Shown piece by piece: positions 12,801 through 27,800 of a DNA stretch of 64,000 nt. The stretch is from positions 88,871,410 to 88,935,409 of the forward strand of contig NC_030683.2 of the NCBI RefSeq assembly GCF_000004195.4, read 5' to 3'. Position 1 is the stretch's first letter, and every line of letters starts with the position of its first letter. The notes below the pieces were generated by a model. It did no database searches. It saw nothing but the letters and a program-made list of their open reading frames with translations, and was not told the origin of the DNA. The DNA comes from Xenopus tropicalis (lineage: Eukaryota; Chordata; Amphibia; Anura; Pipidae). Position numbers and translations under genes: made by a program.

Positions 12801-15800
12801 GATAGAGGACCAACAGCCTTTCATTGAGCTCCTAGAGAGATCACAGTCATTTTAAGACTTGAGATTGTTACTTTATTAACACACACAAGTCTGAGTGCAT
12901 GAATACCTTTAGAAGTCTACACAAACCAGGACAAAAGGTAGTAGTCAGATAGCAAGTGAAATAAAAGTGCTAATAAAATTCAAAACAATTTACTTCATGA
13001 ATCCTGCCGATATTTTGCTACATATGGCATGTCCATAAACACAAAAAATTTAAAATGTTGGATGCTGCTGATGGCAAATCACTCTTCAGAAAAGCTAGCT
13101 AGGGCTACATTTACACAGTTTCTCCCATCTGTCTAAAAGCACAGGCTTTGGGGCAAATTTCCATTGACCGTATTTTCCTACTAAGAATATTGTGAGGTAT
13201 GCAAGTATAGATGTAAAGGTATTAGTATAGCAATTAGTTAATTTTTTAGCAAACTTTGCAGCAATAAGATCTAACTAGGTATGTGAAATGAGGTGCTAAC
13301 CTTAAATGGCAATGTCTGCAGCTTGACCTTGGAGATACAGGTAATGGAACCCAGTGATTCTCTCTGCGTTTCCTCCCAGTCCTGGACTGGTTGACTCTGC
13401 ACAGATCTTCTGAGTTCAGATTTCTCCCAGTTACAGTCATTGCTTCCCTAGGGAAAGAGAAAATGTAAACACATTATATTACATTTAAAAAAATCAACTT
13501 TCTACAAAACATTTAAAAATGAGTAGCGTGTATTGTGTACCCAGTCTCCTCACTATAATTACATGTAAAGTGCTAGTTAAGTTTAGGAAACTACAGCTGT
13601 AGCTCCAGTTGCACTTAGAGTCGAAACATAAGAAGAGCAGATGTTTAAACAGCAGAGGAATCCCTGGCCCCTGTGGTCTTATTTCATATTTTTTGATTGT
13701 CTAATATAAAGGATGACCAGTTAGGCTGACATTGGACGGCTGAACAAATCTTAACCAATCTTGCCCAACCTTCCACAGAGGACCACATCTCACCTATTGG
13801 GCAACTTTCCTCATAATAGAAAATGTGCCCAGTTTCATCTGATGCTAAAAACTGTGATTTTTAAAAGTCTTTGTTTTCTAATAAAGGTGCCATTTCTCAT
13901 CTTTGGCTACAAGTTTTAAAATATACAGAAATAAAATATACTATACTATAAAATATACTATGGCAAAAGCCAAATTGTGTGCTGGGAGTTTTCCTGTGAC
14001 CCTGACTGGACCAAAGAGTTTCTTTCTATGACCCAGGCTGCCTTTGCAGCTGTGTTTGCAGCAAGGAGATTCTATTAAGTAGCAGTGTAAATGAGGCCTC
14101 ATTTCCCACAGCTGTTGCTGCTGTTCAGAACTGTCTGTTCTCATAGCAGCCTCTTCTAGAGTTACAAGAGAAACAAGTACAAATGCTGAAGGGAACATGG
14201 AAGGTTAGAAAGAGGGCACAATATCATGGCTATTCTTCTATTTCACCCTTTAAGACATTTGTCACCATGGTCAGACAAGATTTTGAATATATATAATGCC
14301 ACATACAGAGAACACAAAATACTGCACAAATATTAGAAGATAGTAGAATTTGTATGAATTGAAGAATAGACTTAGGCAACATTTAAAGAGACACTGAACA
14401 TCTTGACCAGTTTTTCCAATTGCTGTTGTTCTATTTAACAAAAAAGCTAGATAATAAAAGTACCAGATGCACCACTCAGTGTCCAAATAATTTACGAGCT
14501 TCCCTCCACCAGTACCACTGGCTTGTAGTATGGTACACTCAAAAAATGATAATAAATGAACAAAATAATTACCATAGTAATGCCCAAAGCATTTCAACGT
14601 CAAAGTGAGGACTTCACAAAATTATGCATATGAATTTAAATATGAAACACAGACAACTTTTTCTGTTAATCAAACATTTCAACCCTTTTTCACATTTGGA
14701 AAATTCTTTTTAGGAAAAAACATACAATTATAAATTTGAGACAGTTTCCCATTATTCCTTGCTGTTTCAAACCATACAGAAGACCTCCAGTGATAAGGTT
14801 GAAAATCACTGTGCACAACCCTAAACTCATGAGAAACGTAACTTTTAAATATAATCAAAGTAGAAATATTTTGCTAAACTGTATTCCCTATAGAGATGCT
14901 GCTTGGCATTAATTGGATTTTCTTTATAAGACTCTTCTGTCTGCGGTGACAGCTGGAGCTGCACGTAGGCCCCCTATGTCCTGTACACAGCTGCACGTCT
15001 AAAGCAACAGGTGGGCTCAGCTGCTTGCTCATGGGAAATATGCCTGGTGCAGAAAACCCTGATTATGAAAGACGACCCTACTAGACTACAAAATATTGAC
15101 ACTGCTCCTAGTCCTGCATACACTGGCATAGACCACAAGAAATCTACACAGAAGTGCCTATATTCAAAGTAATATATACCTCAGTTGCAGATATCACATC
15201 TAGATTGCCCCCATTAAGCTGGATCTGTTTCTCCAAGTGGTAAAGCCACTTCTGCAACTCTTGCTGGCTTTCACAATAGACAATCAGAGGGTTCAGCAAG
15301 GGACCTAGGAACAAAAATAAATGTAACCATATACAGTGCCATCAATATATTACATTACATTAACATTTATTTATAAAGCGCCAACATATTCCGCAGCGCT
15401 GTACAATAAGTGGGTTACATACATTGGACATACAGAGTAACATATAAAGCAATCAGTAACCGATACAAGAGGTGAAGAGAGCCCTGCCCAAAAGAGCTTA
15501 CAATCTATAAAAAAGGAATTCAATTTGTAATTGTTCATAAAGTTTACATTTTGTTACTTTCATTTTGTTGAGTCATTTGTTTTTATAGTTAGCAGAAAAT
15601 TCATTCAAGTTATTCTCATTTTATTCCATTGTTCCTACCATTCTTCTGTGTTTGCCAGCTGATTAGAGTTTGGGTTATACCCCCACAGCTAACGTTTTTA
15701 CAATAAACTTACATTGCCAATATAGTAAGGTTTGTTTTTACACTTAACCTTCTACTGGAATCTTCAGAGTCAAAGCAAAGTGATAATCATGTATCATGTC

Positions 15801-18800
15801 CACCTCCTTAGCTACCAGTGCTGCCTATATAGGAGAATTGCCTGGGAATGCCAGACTACACTTTATCAAATTCTCAAAGGTAGTAGTACATGTCAAGTCA
15901 AATTAATGCTTTAACATCACTGTCCTGCACCCAATAGATATAAAACATTAAAGATTACAGACATAAAACATTCTGATTATTGGATTTGTGCTGAAACTTC
16001 CGTAATCTGTATTAAAAGATATATTTTGTCTTTAAACATACCATTTGATCAGATATTTTTGTAGTAAACAATCATTGTCACCACATGAGAAAGGAAATGT
16101 TTATATGTTGGACAGACAAATACTAAGAAAAAAATGCTGGCCTTTTACCTGTTATCCGGAATGCGTATTCTTGGACTTGGTTAGCAGGGCCTTTAGAGCG
16201 CTCCAGTTTATATACACTCAGCTCCTTCAGCGGCACCAGTCCCTGGAATCCAAAACAGAAAATGTCATAATCTCACAACAAACTGACTTCAACAAAATTA
16301 TACGAACTGTGAAAAGCAGACAAATAAGACATATATGAAAATAGAGATTTATTTATACAAAAAAATTAAAGACATAGGGGCACATTTACTAACCCACAAA
16401 CGGGCCGAATGCGTCCGATTGCGTTTTTTTCGTAATGATCGGTATTTTGCGATTTTTTCAGAAAATTTTCGCGACTTTTTCGTTACCAATACGATTTGTG
16501 CGAAAAAACGCGAGTTTTTCGTAGCCATTCCGAAAGTTGCGCAAAATCTTGCGTTTTTTTGTAGCATTAAAACTTGCGCGAAAAGTCGCGATTTTTTTCG
16601 TAATGTTAAAACTTGAGCAAAACATCGCGCCTTTTAAGTTTTAACGCTACGGAAAAGGCGCGACTTTTTGCGCAAGTTTTACCGCTATGAAAAAATCGCA
16701 AGATTTTGCGCAACTTTCGGAATGACTACGGAAAACTCGCGTTTTTTTGCGCAAATCGTATTGGTAACGAAAAAGTTGCGATAATTTCCGAAAAGTCGTA
16801 AAGTCCCCGAAAAAATCGCAAAAAATACGAAAAAATCGCAAAATGTTCGTTTTCCAATCGGAATTTTTCCAATTCGGTTTCGAATTCGTGTCTTTGTAAA
16901 TCAGCCCCCTACTGTCAGAAGAATACTGGTAATAGGAAGAAAATAAAAGCTTAAACCAAAATGTAAACATATTTATAATAAGAATTTGTACAAAGAGTTT
17001 CATTTATTTATCATGAAATACACATTTACTTTAATCCCTTATCGGTAGTGCTCTTTGCTCTCAAGACTTGGTTAGTTTCTGTTTGATGCATTATTAACCT
17101 TACATATATTACAGTGTTACAAATTACATTGGTTATAATAATAATGTTAAAGCAGCATAGTATGACTTCCTTCAATGCATTTGTTTGTGAGTATGTGTAT
17201 GTGCTGCCATACTGCTTACCACTGCTTAGGCATACTGCATAAATGTCAGTAGAAAAGCAGACCTGATGGTGATAATTACACAGCAGCTTCCACTTATATG
17301 TAAATAAAAATTGGCATAGTAAAATGTACACAATAAGCTATATCCTCACACTTTACTAGTCTAGTTACAAACAATTAATATAAGGAATAGAGGCAGAGAA
17401 AATATGTAGGTTAATTCTGTAGAACAACATACATAGAATATGTATATATTTGAAGAAGAAATCTATATTCTATGTATGTTGTTCCACAGAATTAAGCTAC
17501 ATATTTTCTCTGCATGCAGACTGCCACATTCCTTCTACCATCAATACTAGTATTTGTTGATAGGTTTTCTTTTCTCTAAAGCTAAACAGAAATATTACAC
17601 TGGTGGGAAAGGGTGTTTCCAATCACAAATGAGCAGAAGAGAAAAGGCAAGAGACACAGCATGATAAATTAGTTAGCAGTAAGGTTACTCCTAAAACAAA
17701 TATCCATTTAAGGCGCATCCTGCATAGAATGACAGTGACTACTGAAATTGCTCTGCCGAGTCAAAATGCCTAAATGTATGTCAATTTACTAAAAAGGGAT
17801 AGATATGAGCTATATTCCATGCACTAAATATCTCGCTTATCTAATAGGTGCATTACAAATAAACAGATGGGGGAATACTCAAGAAAGTTGACAGGATCTG
17901 GTCTGATAAAAGACAAGTTTATCAAGACAACTTTACAAGCCCCTGTAAAAATTTGGCATACCCATAAGTAAAAAATAAAAAAATGTAAGAAATGGCACTC
18001 CAACAAAGCATATGTGCTAATAACTTTCTTTTTTTGTTTATTGAGATCTCTGCACACAACGTTTCGAGGGGATGCCCCCCCTTCCTCAGGTGCTCTCACG
18101 AGGAAAGGGATGCATCCCCCAAAACAATGTGTGCAGAGACCTCAATAAACAAAAAAATTAATTAGCACATATGCTTTGTTGGAGTGCTATCTGTTACACT
18201 TTTTTTTTCTACATGTTTCAGTACTCCAGGGCAACGGAGGGTGCAGATTTGAGCACCACTTTATTCTTTGCAAGTATATTTACACAATATTGGGATTCAT
18301 TGTATACCCATAAGTAAATAAAAACATTAGTGTGAGTTTGTGCTGTGGTAACTGCTGCATTTGGGAAATCTATAGTATAAAGTCACTGAAAGTTAAACTT
18401 GAAGAGTTTCTGGTAAAGAATGTGACACACAACAGGAATTATTATTAAGCACCAGCACAAAGATTCCTGTCTAATCTGTACTGAGACGCCAGACTTTCTC
18501 CAAACATTACCAAGAATGGGAACTGCCATGTATATAGGATGAACATAGAATTACATTCCAGCATTTCCTTCAAGTTTTATAGCCAGCTCAAAATTCTAGT
18601 GCATAACCAAGCCTTCAGTAAAACTTAGTAACCCTTTCTCACTGTTCTTGAGAGCAAGAGAAATAGGCTAAATATAAAGAATGGCAACTTTTAACAGTGG
18701 CCAGGTCTTCCAAAACAGTTTTTTTATTGCAAAAAATTGTCAATACACACAGGCAGATTTAAAAAATGTAAACATATGCATTTTTGCACCAAAATCCACC

Positions 18801-21800
18801 TGCTGTGTGCATTGACAGGAAGATGCCTTTTTTTTAAGCCTCTCCTTTTGATCTTTCATTCTGACTTCAAAACTGCTCTCTGGTTGCTAGGATCATTAAG
18901 CCCTAGCAATCAGACAGCTGTTAAATCTTCCAAGAATGATAGCTGCAGAACAAAAAGGGTAAGTATTTCATCAAACTATTTCTTAAAAAAATGAAGACAT
19001 GATGCTAAACATTAATTTTAAGGTGGACTGTCCCTTTAAGTTGGCTGTATCTGTAGTTTAAACACTTAATACTATAGTAAGATCAAGCAAGAAATACACT
19101 TTAAAAATAAAAAAAACTGCATGAGTTTGACATCTCTATGCTACATGATATTCCTTTTTTAAATTTCAAATATGTGTTTATCTCAAGAGCAATGCAAGAG
19201 CAGCGTGTTGTCTAGCATCTATTATGTTATGTGTGGGTATAACAAAGACACAACAAACAGCACTATTCAGTTCCATAATATTTTTATTTAAACTTCATCA
19301 TCCGTGAAAAGCCAATTAGCTGTCCCTCCAGGGTTGGAGAAGGCTGCAGTTGTAAGCAACCTTGAATAGTAAAATGTCATAAGATAAGAAGTGTACTTTA
19401 AAACATTTGCACAAAGGCCCCACATCTGAGATAAGGGCAAGTATTTGGAGTCATGTAAACAGGTCTAATGGAAGTGACCCTGAGGGTTGAAGGGTCAACA
19501 GATATTTGAGAAATGGTGATCTGTGTGTGTGTTTGATGTGAAATGTTGCCAATACATCTATACTTATAGCAGAATCTAACAAGGAAACTCATCAGGTACC
19601 TATCAACTGTCTACTCATTTGAGGCATTGTGTGTGGTCATGGGAAACCCTTACCTGATAGGTCAAACCAGTTGGGCCACGTGACTGAAAATAGAGGTGGG
19701 ACTGAAACAGCTCCAAGTAACAGTCACTTATGTCCTGCAAAGAACAGAACAGGTTAATCTGGAATATCCCCTTTGGCAAGTTAAACGTGTCCCTCTCAAA
19801 AATAAGATGTTTGCTTAAACAACTGGATTACCAATGGTCAATATTTGAAGTCTTGGTTTCAAAAATAAAATATCAATTTATCACTGACTTAAAAATACAA
19901 ATAAATCTGTGTTCACAGATTTTAGAAATCAGCAAGTGAGTAGGAACACTACATGCACCAACACAATTAGCAAAAACATATGCATGAAAGATTGAAAAGG
20001 TAAAAAGTAGTCCTGCGTGGTACATTTTGCACGTTGCGGCTTTTATATTTGTGCACAGAGATTATTCTCTTTCATTGTTGTGACTGTGGTTTTAAGAAAT
20101 CGTGCCGACTATTCGCCCCGTCTGTATTCAGCTTAATATGAGTACTGCAGTAATTAGTGTAATGATCAGGTAAGAAATGGGACAGTCCATTCTTTTTTTG
20201 AATCTGCCCCACTCTGATCAGCAAAGGTTCCCAACTAAAGTGCAGACAGCACAGAAACTGAATCTTATCACCCAGACAAACAGGTTAAAGTCCACAATAG
20301 ACATGTAATGGGAAATGACTCATAGGTATAGCAAGTAGGGGAGGGGATCGGCTTTGGAAAGTACACAGTTTGGCTGATGTTTAACACTCTGCTAATGATA
20401 ACAGCTGATTATTTCCTTTAACCTTTCTTACGCCAAGTTTTGCCAGCTCATCCCCTGTGCTGAAATATATACAGTACTGCAATAGGCATTGGAGAAATGT
20501 GGAAAAAATTGATTGTGCAAAGAACAAAATGTTAGTATTGTGAATATTTTTTTCCAGTGGGGATTTTTATTATATTGCCCATTAGGTTATTAGCTCCATT
20601 GGGGGAGGGACTGATTTGAATTCTGAATAGTGATGAGCAAAATTTTTCACAAGGTTTTGCTGCGATAAAATGCCAAACAGCCTAAAAAAAAAGTTGCTCG
20701 GTATAAAAAAAAAAGTTGAAAGGACAGCATTGCGTAAAGGTGGCCATACACGCTAAGGTCCGCTCGCTTGGCAAGGTCGATATCAGGCTAATTAGAAAGA
20801 CAGGTATAGGTGTCCGTCGGTTCAGGGACTGCATCAACGAGCCAATGGGGTCCCCAATCCAACTAAATGTCAAATCTGCCAAATCTTGATCTGGCCATTT
20901 TCAGGCCAGATGTTGGTCAGGCAGGCCCGTCGTTAGTGACCATACACGGGCCGATATAATGCCGAATCAGTCTAAGGGACCGATATATATCGGCAGCTAG
21001 ATTCAGCCCGTGTATGGCCACCTCAAGCCACAATTCTGTGTCTTATGCAGATACTGTAACATCCCACTCCAACCATTATCTAACTGCTAATTCATCATTA
21101 TAAATATACTCCATGGACCTACCTCTGGTACCAAAGTGTAATAGAACATAAACTTTAAAAGAATAAAAATGGCTACATAGTCTTAAACAAATTAAATTAA
21201 CAAAAGGCAATTAGCTGGGGCCAACCACATACTCTATGTTGTGTTAATTTTAAACCCAACTGAGTTTGCTACTGTCTAAAAAGGGGAAGATGCATATTTA
21301 GAATAGTCAAGTCAAGCAATATGCTATCTCACACTTACACACAGACATGCAACGTGAAGAAGTATAGTGTTCTAGGCACCCAATTATGCCTTCATGAGTT
21401 AACATTTATTTAAGGTAAAATATATGTAAGTTAAAACCTACTAAAAGTAGGTTATATTTCATTTCAAATACTTGGGCCTTTACTTAGAACATTCATCATT
21501 ACACTCTTCTTGCCAACAGCAACTCTGTGCTCCATTTTGCTGGCGACAGTGGTAAAATGATTCCCTCTGTTGCCTGGGTGCTTGCACTGTTTACTACATT
21601 GCATAAAGGATTCTGTGAGTATAACAGCTACCCTGCATATATCCTCATTCCTTTACCTGACTGTTCTGAAAGCAGAATTTGACTTTGGAGTAGTGAATCA
21701 TTTGTCCCATATTCCTGACGATGGTTTTTTTCTTGCCCTTCCTGAAGATGCTGAGAAATCTTTGATCCACACTGTCCTTCTGTATTTCATGGTTTCCAAT

Positions 21801-24800
21801 GTCCTGTTAAAAAAAGAGGATACAAATCCATAGTGATACTTTACATATACAGTAGGTGATTTATTTATGCTTACTTTAGAAATGATTTCCTATTTCTATG
21901 GCCAAAAACATGCCAATATGTAATAGGACCATTGACAATATGTGCAGATGGCCAAACAGTACTAATTTGACTGTTTTCCCTTATTCTTCTCTGACAAATA
22001 ACCCAACGGCAATCCATTTCCATTCTCAATAGCAAGTTCTAAGGCAATCAGTGCTAGATAACTCAAAATGATCATGTAGAAAGCGCAACAGGCACAAATG
22101 TATTAAATGGTAATGTACCAAAGTGGATGAACTAATTTTGACAGTTGCTACATAGGGTATAGTGTGAATGCTGGAAGTTTACTTGAGGTTTACAATGCTA
22201 CAAACTACAAAACAGCATCCCATCATCAGCACAATATGTACTTGTGCCCCCTCTGTCCTAAAGAGCAAATTAATTAAGAGAGAGTGGGAGATCATATATT
22301 CATTGATGGGTGAGCCAGAAACCAATCCTGTAAGTTTGAATCTTTCCTGCAATGGCTCAGAGGTTAGGTTTCCATTAACTTGGATGCATATACAATTTCA
22401 AAGGAATGGCTGCCCCATATTAGATAAGGGATTTTTAGAGGCTTGTCAAATTGGGATGTCTGGTTACATGTCAACAGTGGTGTCTGGTAAGGCTCTGGAT
22501 TCAGCTTCCTTTAAAATGAAAATCTTAGCTATTTCTGCATGGAAAAATCAAATATAATACTAAATAAATCAGGCTATGGTTCAATAAAACAAAGCACCTA
22601 TGTCTAAACATTTTGTCTCACACCCTAGGAAGGGATTAAAAACACAGTAAGGGATGTTAAATATCACCTCAGATTCAGTAACATAAAAGGCCCAACAACT
22701 TTGCTTCCATATACTGTTAGCACCATGTAAATGACAATATACTGACTTTGCACCTCAAGACCTAAACCAGAAACAATTCCCATCCTCAGACCACACCTCT
22801 GTCTTTATAACTCATGCTAATCCTCTCTGTTTCTCAGTCACACCAGACTGACTGCTCTTAAAATGGTAACAGATTAATAATAAAATTAGTGAGTCCTGTG
22901 TGAGAAGACAAACGCATCTGACGAATATTTATAGCATACACTTAGGGGCTGATTTACTTACCCACGAACGGGTCGAATGGAGTCCGATTGCGTTTTTTTC
23001 GTAATGATCGGTACTTTGCGATTTTTTCGTATGTTTTGCGATTTTTTCGGATTCTTTACGAATTTTTCGGATCCAATACGATTTTTGCGTAAAAACGCGA
23101 GTTTTCCTATCCATTACGAAAGTTGCGTAAAAAGTTGCGCATTTTGCGTAGCGTTAAAACTTACGCGAAAAGTTGCGCATTTTTCGTAGCGTTATGTTTT
23201 AACGCTACGAAAAATGCGCAACTTTTCGCGTAAGTTTTAACGCTACGAAAAATGCGCAACTTTTTACGCAACTTTCGTAATGGATACGAAAAACTCGCGT
23301 TTTTACGCAAAAATCGTATTGGTAACGAAAAATTCGTACAGAATCCGAAAAAATCGCAAAACATACGAAAAAGTCGCAAAATGTTCGTTTTCAAGTCGGA
23401 ACTTTTCCAATTCGGGTCGGATTCGTGGGTTAGTAAATCAGCCCCTTAGAAATAGTTCTGTGGCTCACTTTAAAAAAAAAAAAAGACTAAAATTTGTATT
23501 GTAAACACCTGAATTCACAGTAGTGTAAATGAATAGGATAGGCATGGTGACCCTTTGCATGATGCCTCTGTAAGCATCAACATCACAAGGCAGGATACCT
23601 GCAACCCTGCAGCTGTTTATTTAACTACAATTCCCAGCTGGTAGCTCAAAAACAGCTGGGAGGTCACAGTATAGGCTTCTAAGTCATTAGGGCTTATTGA
23701 AAATATCAGTGCAGTTCACCCACAATGCAACATTTTTACCTAGCATTCCATTGTAATTGCACTCAATGCAAACACTGCACACAAAGCAAACAACTGTGTG
23801 AAACTCAGCTGGTGCAAGTAAGAGTGTCTATAGGCACAGCACACAAAGGGAATTACAACCTGCTCTTATGCCAGAGTGAGCTGCACTTTGCACCAGCATG
23901 TTGGTACATGGCTCAAGTACAGGCAGGAGCCAATAGACACACACATACTTTCATGGATGACAATCTGAGAGCACACTGAGCTTTTTTGTGGGCATTTCTA
24001 CTATTCAGAACTCCAATGAACATGCAAAATGCTGAATTAAGTAAGGAACAAACCTCCTCTATAAGTGACTAAATTATAAAACATTAAAATAAATGGTTTG
24101 ATATTTATGGAATGCATAATTAGGTGCCTTACACGTCCTTAAATGGCAGCTTGCAAATAACTGCTGCTTACATAAATCCATGAGTCCTTGCAGTTTGTAG
24201 GTGCCCTGAAATCAAGTCATGATTTGATTAGGTCCCAGGCCTTCGGAGGGAAGCCCTTGGAGGCAGTAATATAGGAAATAGAAATGTGTTCACCCTAGAC
24301 TGGCCTTTATTTCCCTAATGTCAAAATGCAAACTATACAGTATAGGGTTCCAACCTGAGATTCTCTAATAGCTAAAAGATGCAAAAAAATGCAAAAAGAT
24401 GGCTACCACAGCATAGACATACTATTTTATATACATAATACACACAGAACACAGGGAATCATGGAAAGAGACATGCAAATCTGTACTTAAGAACTGAGAT
24501 ATAAACAGATCAAGCCAATTAAGAAAAAAAACACTACAACAACAAAAAGAACTCCAGAAACGGAAGTAACAGAAAAACAGGTTCTAAATAGCAAAGTCAT
24601 GCTGTTATTTTCTATATGAAACACATACATAATCACTGAAAAATGCATAACTGTAGGAACAATCAAATCTCATATATTATTATAGTGGTGTGATCCCTTT
24701 TAGTACTGAATAGGTGCAAGGACCCCACAACAATTTGTGGTTTACCATGCAGAAATGTGACTGCAGCACAATAAAACAGTAAAAGGCACAATAGGGCCAG

Positions 24801-27800
24801 GTCAGTAAATGCCACTGGCTGCTTAATTTGGTTTTACCCATGGGCCCCAAGGAGAAATTTATTACTTCAGCACAATCAGCATGGACACCTGTGAAAAAGT
24901 ATATAAATAGTTTCACTTTCTTGCACATCACTTGCAAATCAAGTAACACATACCACTGTTACAACTGTGACAGATGTGCAATTGCACATGAAGGCACTAT
25001 AAACAGTGGAAAACTTGACTGCAAGTGAAGCAGGATGCATACATATTGATAGGATCACAGGATAGCCAGAACTGAACCCTGATCAGACAAAAATGACAAA
25101 ATGGCCTAGCTGTATAGTCAAAATTGGGCATAGACGGCCAACTGGGTAAAAGGCTAGCTGAGCATTCATGTTCTTTGAAAGTTGGGTCCTCACCTAGTGG
25201 TTAAAGACATACATAAGGCAGCTTGCACCTCAGTATGGGATGCTTTGTTTTTGTTTGTACTGTGTTCACAAGATCACAATATACAGGGCTTTTATAAATA
25301 AAATGTATACTGCATACAGAGTATAAATAATATATAATTATATATGTATATATATATAGCATAAAATAATCCATGGCCGGCACACCCTTAAAATTCAAAA
25401 AAAAAAATTTTTTATTGAAAACTCATTGTTTAAAAACCAACGTTTCGGTCCCCATTAGGACCTTTATCAAGGATCATATATACAGTATATCACATATATA
25501 TAATCTAACAGTCACATGGATTGGAAGCACTCACGGATATATATATTAAAGATTCAAAGCATCTCCCACCCCCTGGAAACACCATATAGATATATGTGTG
25601 TGTGTATATATATAGTTGGCCTAACTATAAATGAAACTTCTGGCATAAAATGCTAGATTCAGTTGTTGGATATGCAAAAACAACCTATTCATTCCTGTTC
25701 CACAGCACAAAAGGTAGGAAATTTGTCATTCCCACATTCTGTTGGAAAAAACCCTGCATTTTAAAGAACAATATCCTGTCTAACACCTTCTACAGCTTGT
25801 GAAGCAAAGGGATAAAAAAGACAAAAAGAACAGCATTTAACACATTTAAACTAGTCCTAGTTTAACAAGCTAAGAAAAATTTCAGACTGTAGCACACAGA
25901 TTTGAAGCTCACTGTCAAAAAATTACTGTTTAAAAACTAAACTTTAAGAGCTTAAAGGTGGCCATACACGCACCGATAATATCGTACGAGGAGACTGCCT
26001 CATACAGATAAGAGTAAACAAAAGGAATTCTGGAAATGAATTTCAAACTGCTAAAAAATCCCATTTACATGGGTTTATCCTATAGGCTAAAGCTCACTGA
26101 CACTGCCATTTGGAGCTTTCTAAATAATGGGTTTCCAAATAATAATTATATCAGTTTTCTGTCAGTGTATGTTCTCATTACAAATAAAAAGTCTGGTTGT
26201 TTTGATTTTAATACTATACAAATAAAGACATATTGCGCTAATTGTATCAAATAATCATGAATTATGTCTCAAAAGTCTTTCCAAATTTACATATATAAGT
26301 CTTGCAATCTCAAAGCAGGGTCTTGGCCAAGTTGTGAGTCAGATACCTGTACTTGCTGCAGAGGCCAGTGATTATGAGTTGCCCAGGATAGCCCTAACAC
26401 CACACCTCTGCATGACAGACTAATGACTAAACCTACTGAGATGCAGGATTTCATGTCAGTAGCTGTAAAGCAGGGAATGTACAATGCCAACCACTCTGCA
26501 ATAACTGTATTAAAGTAACATGCCATTATACTCAGCTTCCTTCTTTTGATACTATGTCACAGCAATACACTTGTTTTTCACCTCTGACTCACATTCTTAT
26601 CTTTGTCAGTTAGGCTTCACTCAGTATTGGATTTGCCACTGGCTCAAATGGGTGAACGTGACACCTTGCCCTCGCAGCCTCTCACAACCACCACTCTTGC
26701 CCTCGCAGCCTCTCACAACCTTTCACAACCCAACAATCCCCCCCAGCTTTGCTGCTGGATTTCCACAGGAACTCTCTGGTGATGGCTGAAGAAACTTTTA
26801 ATATTTTTTTTAATCTATTATATAAGCACTTAAGGCTGACCCACAAATGCTGCCGCCCTAGGCACAGGCCCTCAGTTGCCTATATAAAGATAAGCCCCTA
26901 ACAGTAGTGCCAATTTTATCAGGAGTCTGTTAACCTGCCAGTATGTTACCGGAGTGTGAGAGGAAACTGGAGCAAACCCACACAGACACAAGGAGAACAT
27001 ACAAACTCCTTGCTCCCTGGCTGGAATCAAACTCAAGACACCAGTGCTGCAAGGCAGCAGTGATTATCAAAAAAGATCACAAAATAATGAATCATAACTG
27101 AAAATGACCCCAGGCTGGAAGCTAGTTAAGTATGTTGAACAGTAGACATCAATATAAGAAAACATGATTTTTGTTATCTGTCACTTATGGCATTGCACTT
27201 GTGAGGAAATGAATGCATGGACTATATGGACTACACTATGAATAAATCTGCCCTATAAAGTCATCTTGGGAGAAAAAGAAAATACTACAGAACAGTGTGG
27301 AGTTGTATAGCTGCAGCAGGTTGCCTGTCATACTATAAACATATCAGCTTTCTCATATCAGTTACTCCAGAAATGATATGTCCCATCTATGATGTTTAGG
27401 CAGTCAGCAAATCGTTAAACACTGCAACCAACTCCTCCATAAGGAACAGAACATAGCATAAGGGAATATTTCCAGCCTATCCCAAATTCCAGACACCCAG
27501 AGGAATGCATAGAGCAGAAGCGTGCCTGATAAGAGCTGGATCCTGAAACATGCTGAGACCCTACATTTCTAGAAGGGCTTGCAATTCACTGTGAGAGACA
27601 CCACTGATCCACCACTGTATCCCCACAACCCACGCTACTTTCTCTGTGTCTTTAGAAATGCACAAAGACAAAATCTTACCTTCCCAGGGATGTAATGCAG
27701 AATGTTGTCTGAGATTCTCTCTCTCCCAACACCACTTTCATTTCCAAACAAGTATGTCCACTTAGTTCTGCCATCCTGCCTGAAAAAAAGATGGAGTGAT

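Noticed and set aside
13246..13440. 64-codon minus-strand open frame over plekhn1 exon 7
   Set aside because: It is in a different frame from the one required by exons 6 and 8; the correct frame gives ISKVKLQTLPFK.
14271..14603. 110-codon minus-strand open frame in plekhn1 intron 6
   Set aside because: Hydrophobic, Tyr/Phe-rich, AT-driven composition; no motif, no splice sites in phase with exons 6 and 7.
16335..17003. Open frames rich in Phe/Arg/Lys/Cys repeats (up to 118 codons) on both strands
   Set aside because: They arise from the palindromic GCGATTTTTTCG-rich hairpin element, and both strands are open for the same reason.
22929..23504. Overlapping open frames on both strands
   Set aside because: Same cause: second copy of the CpG-rich hairpin element.
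26287..26526. 79-codon minus-strand open frame in intron 2
   Set aside because: No motif, and splice signals in the needed phase are absent.
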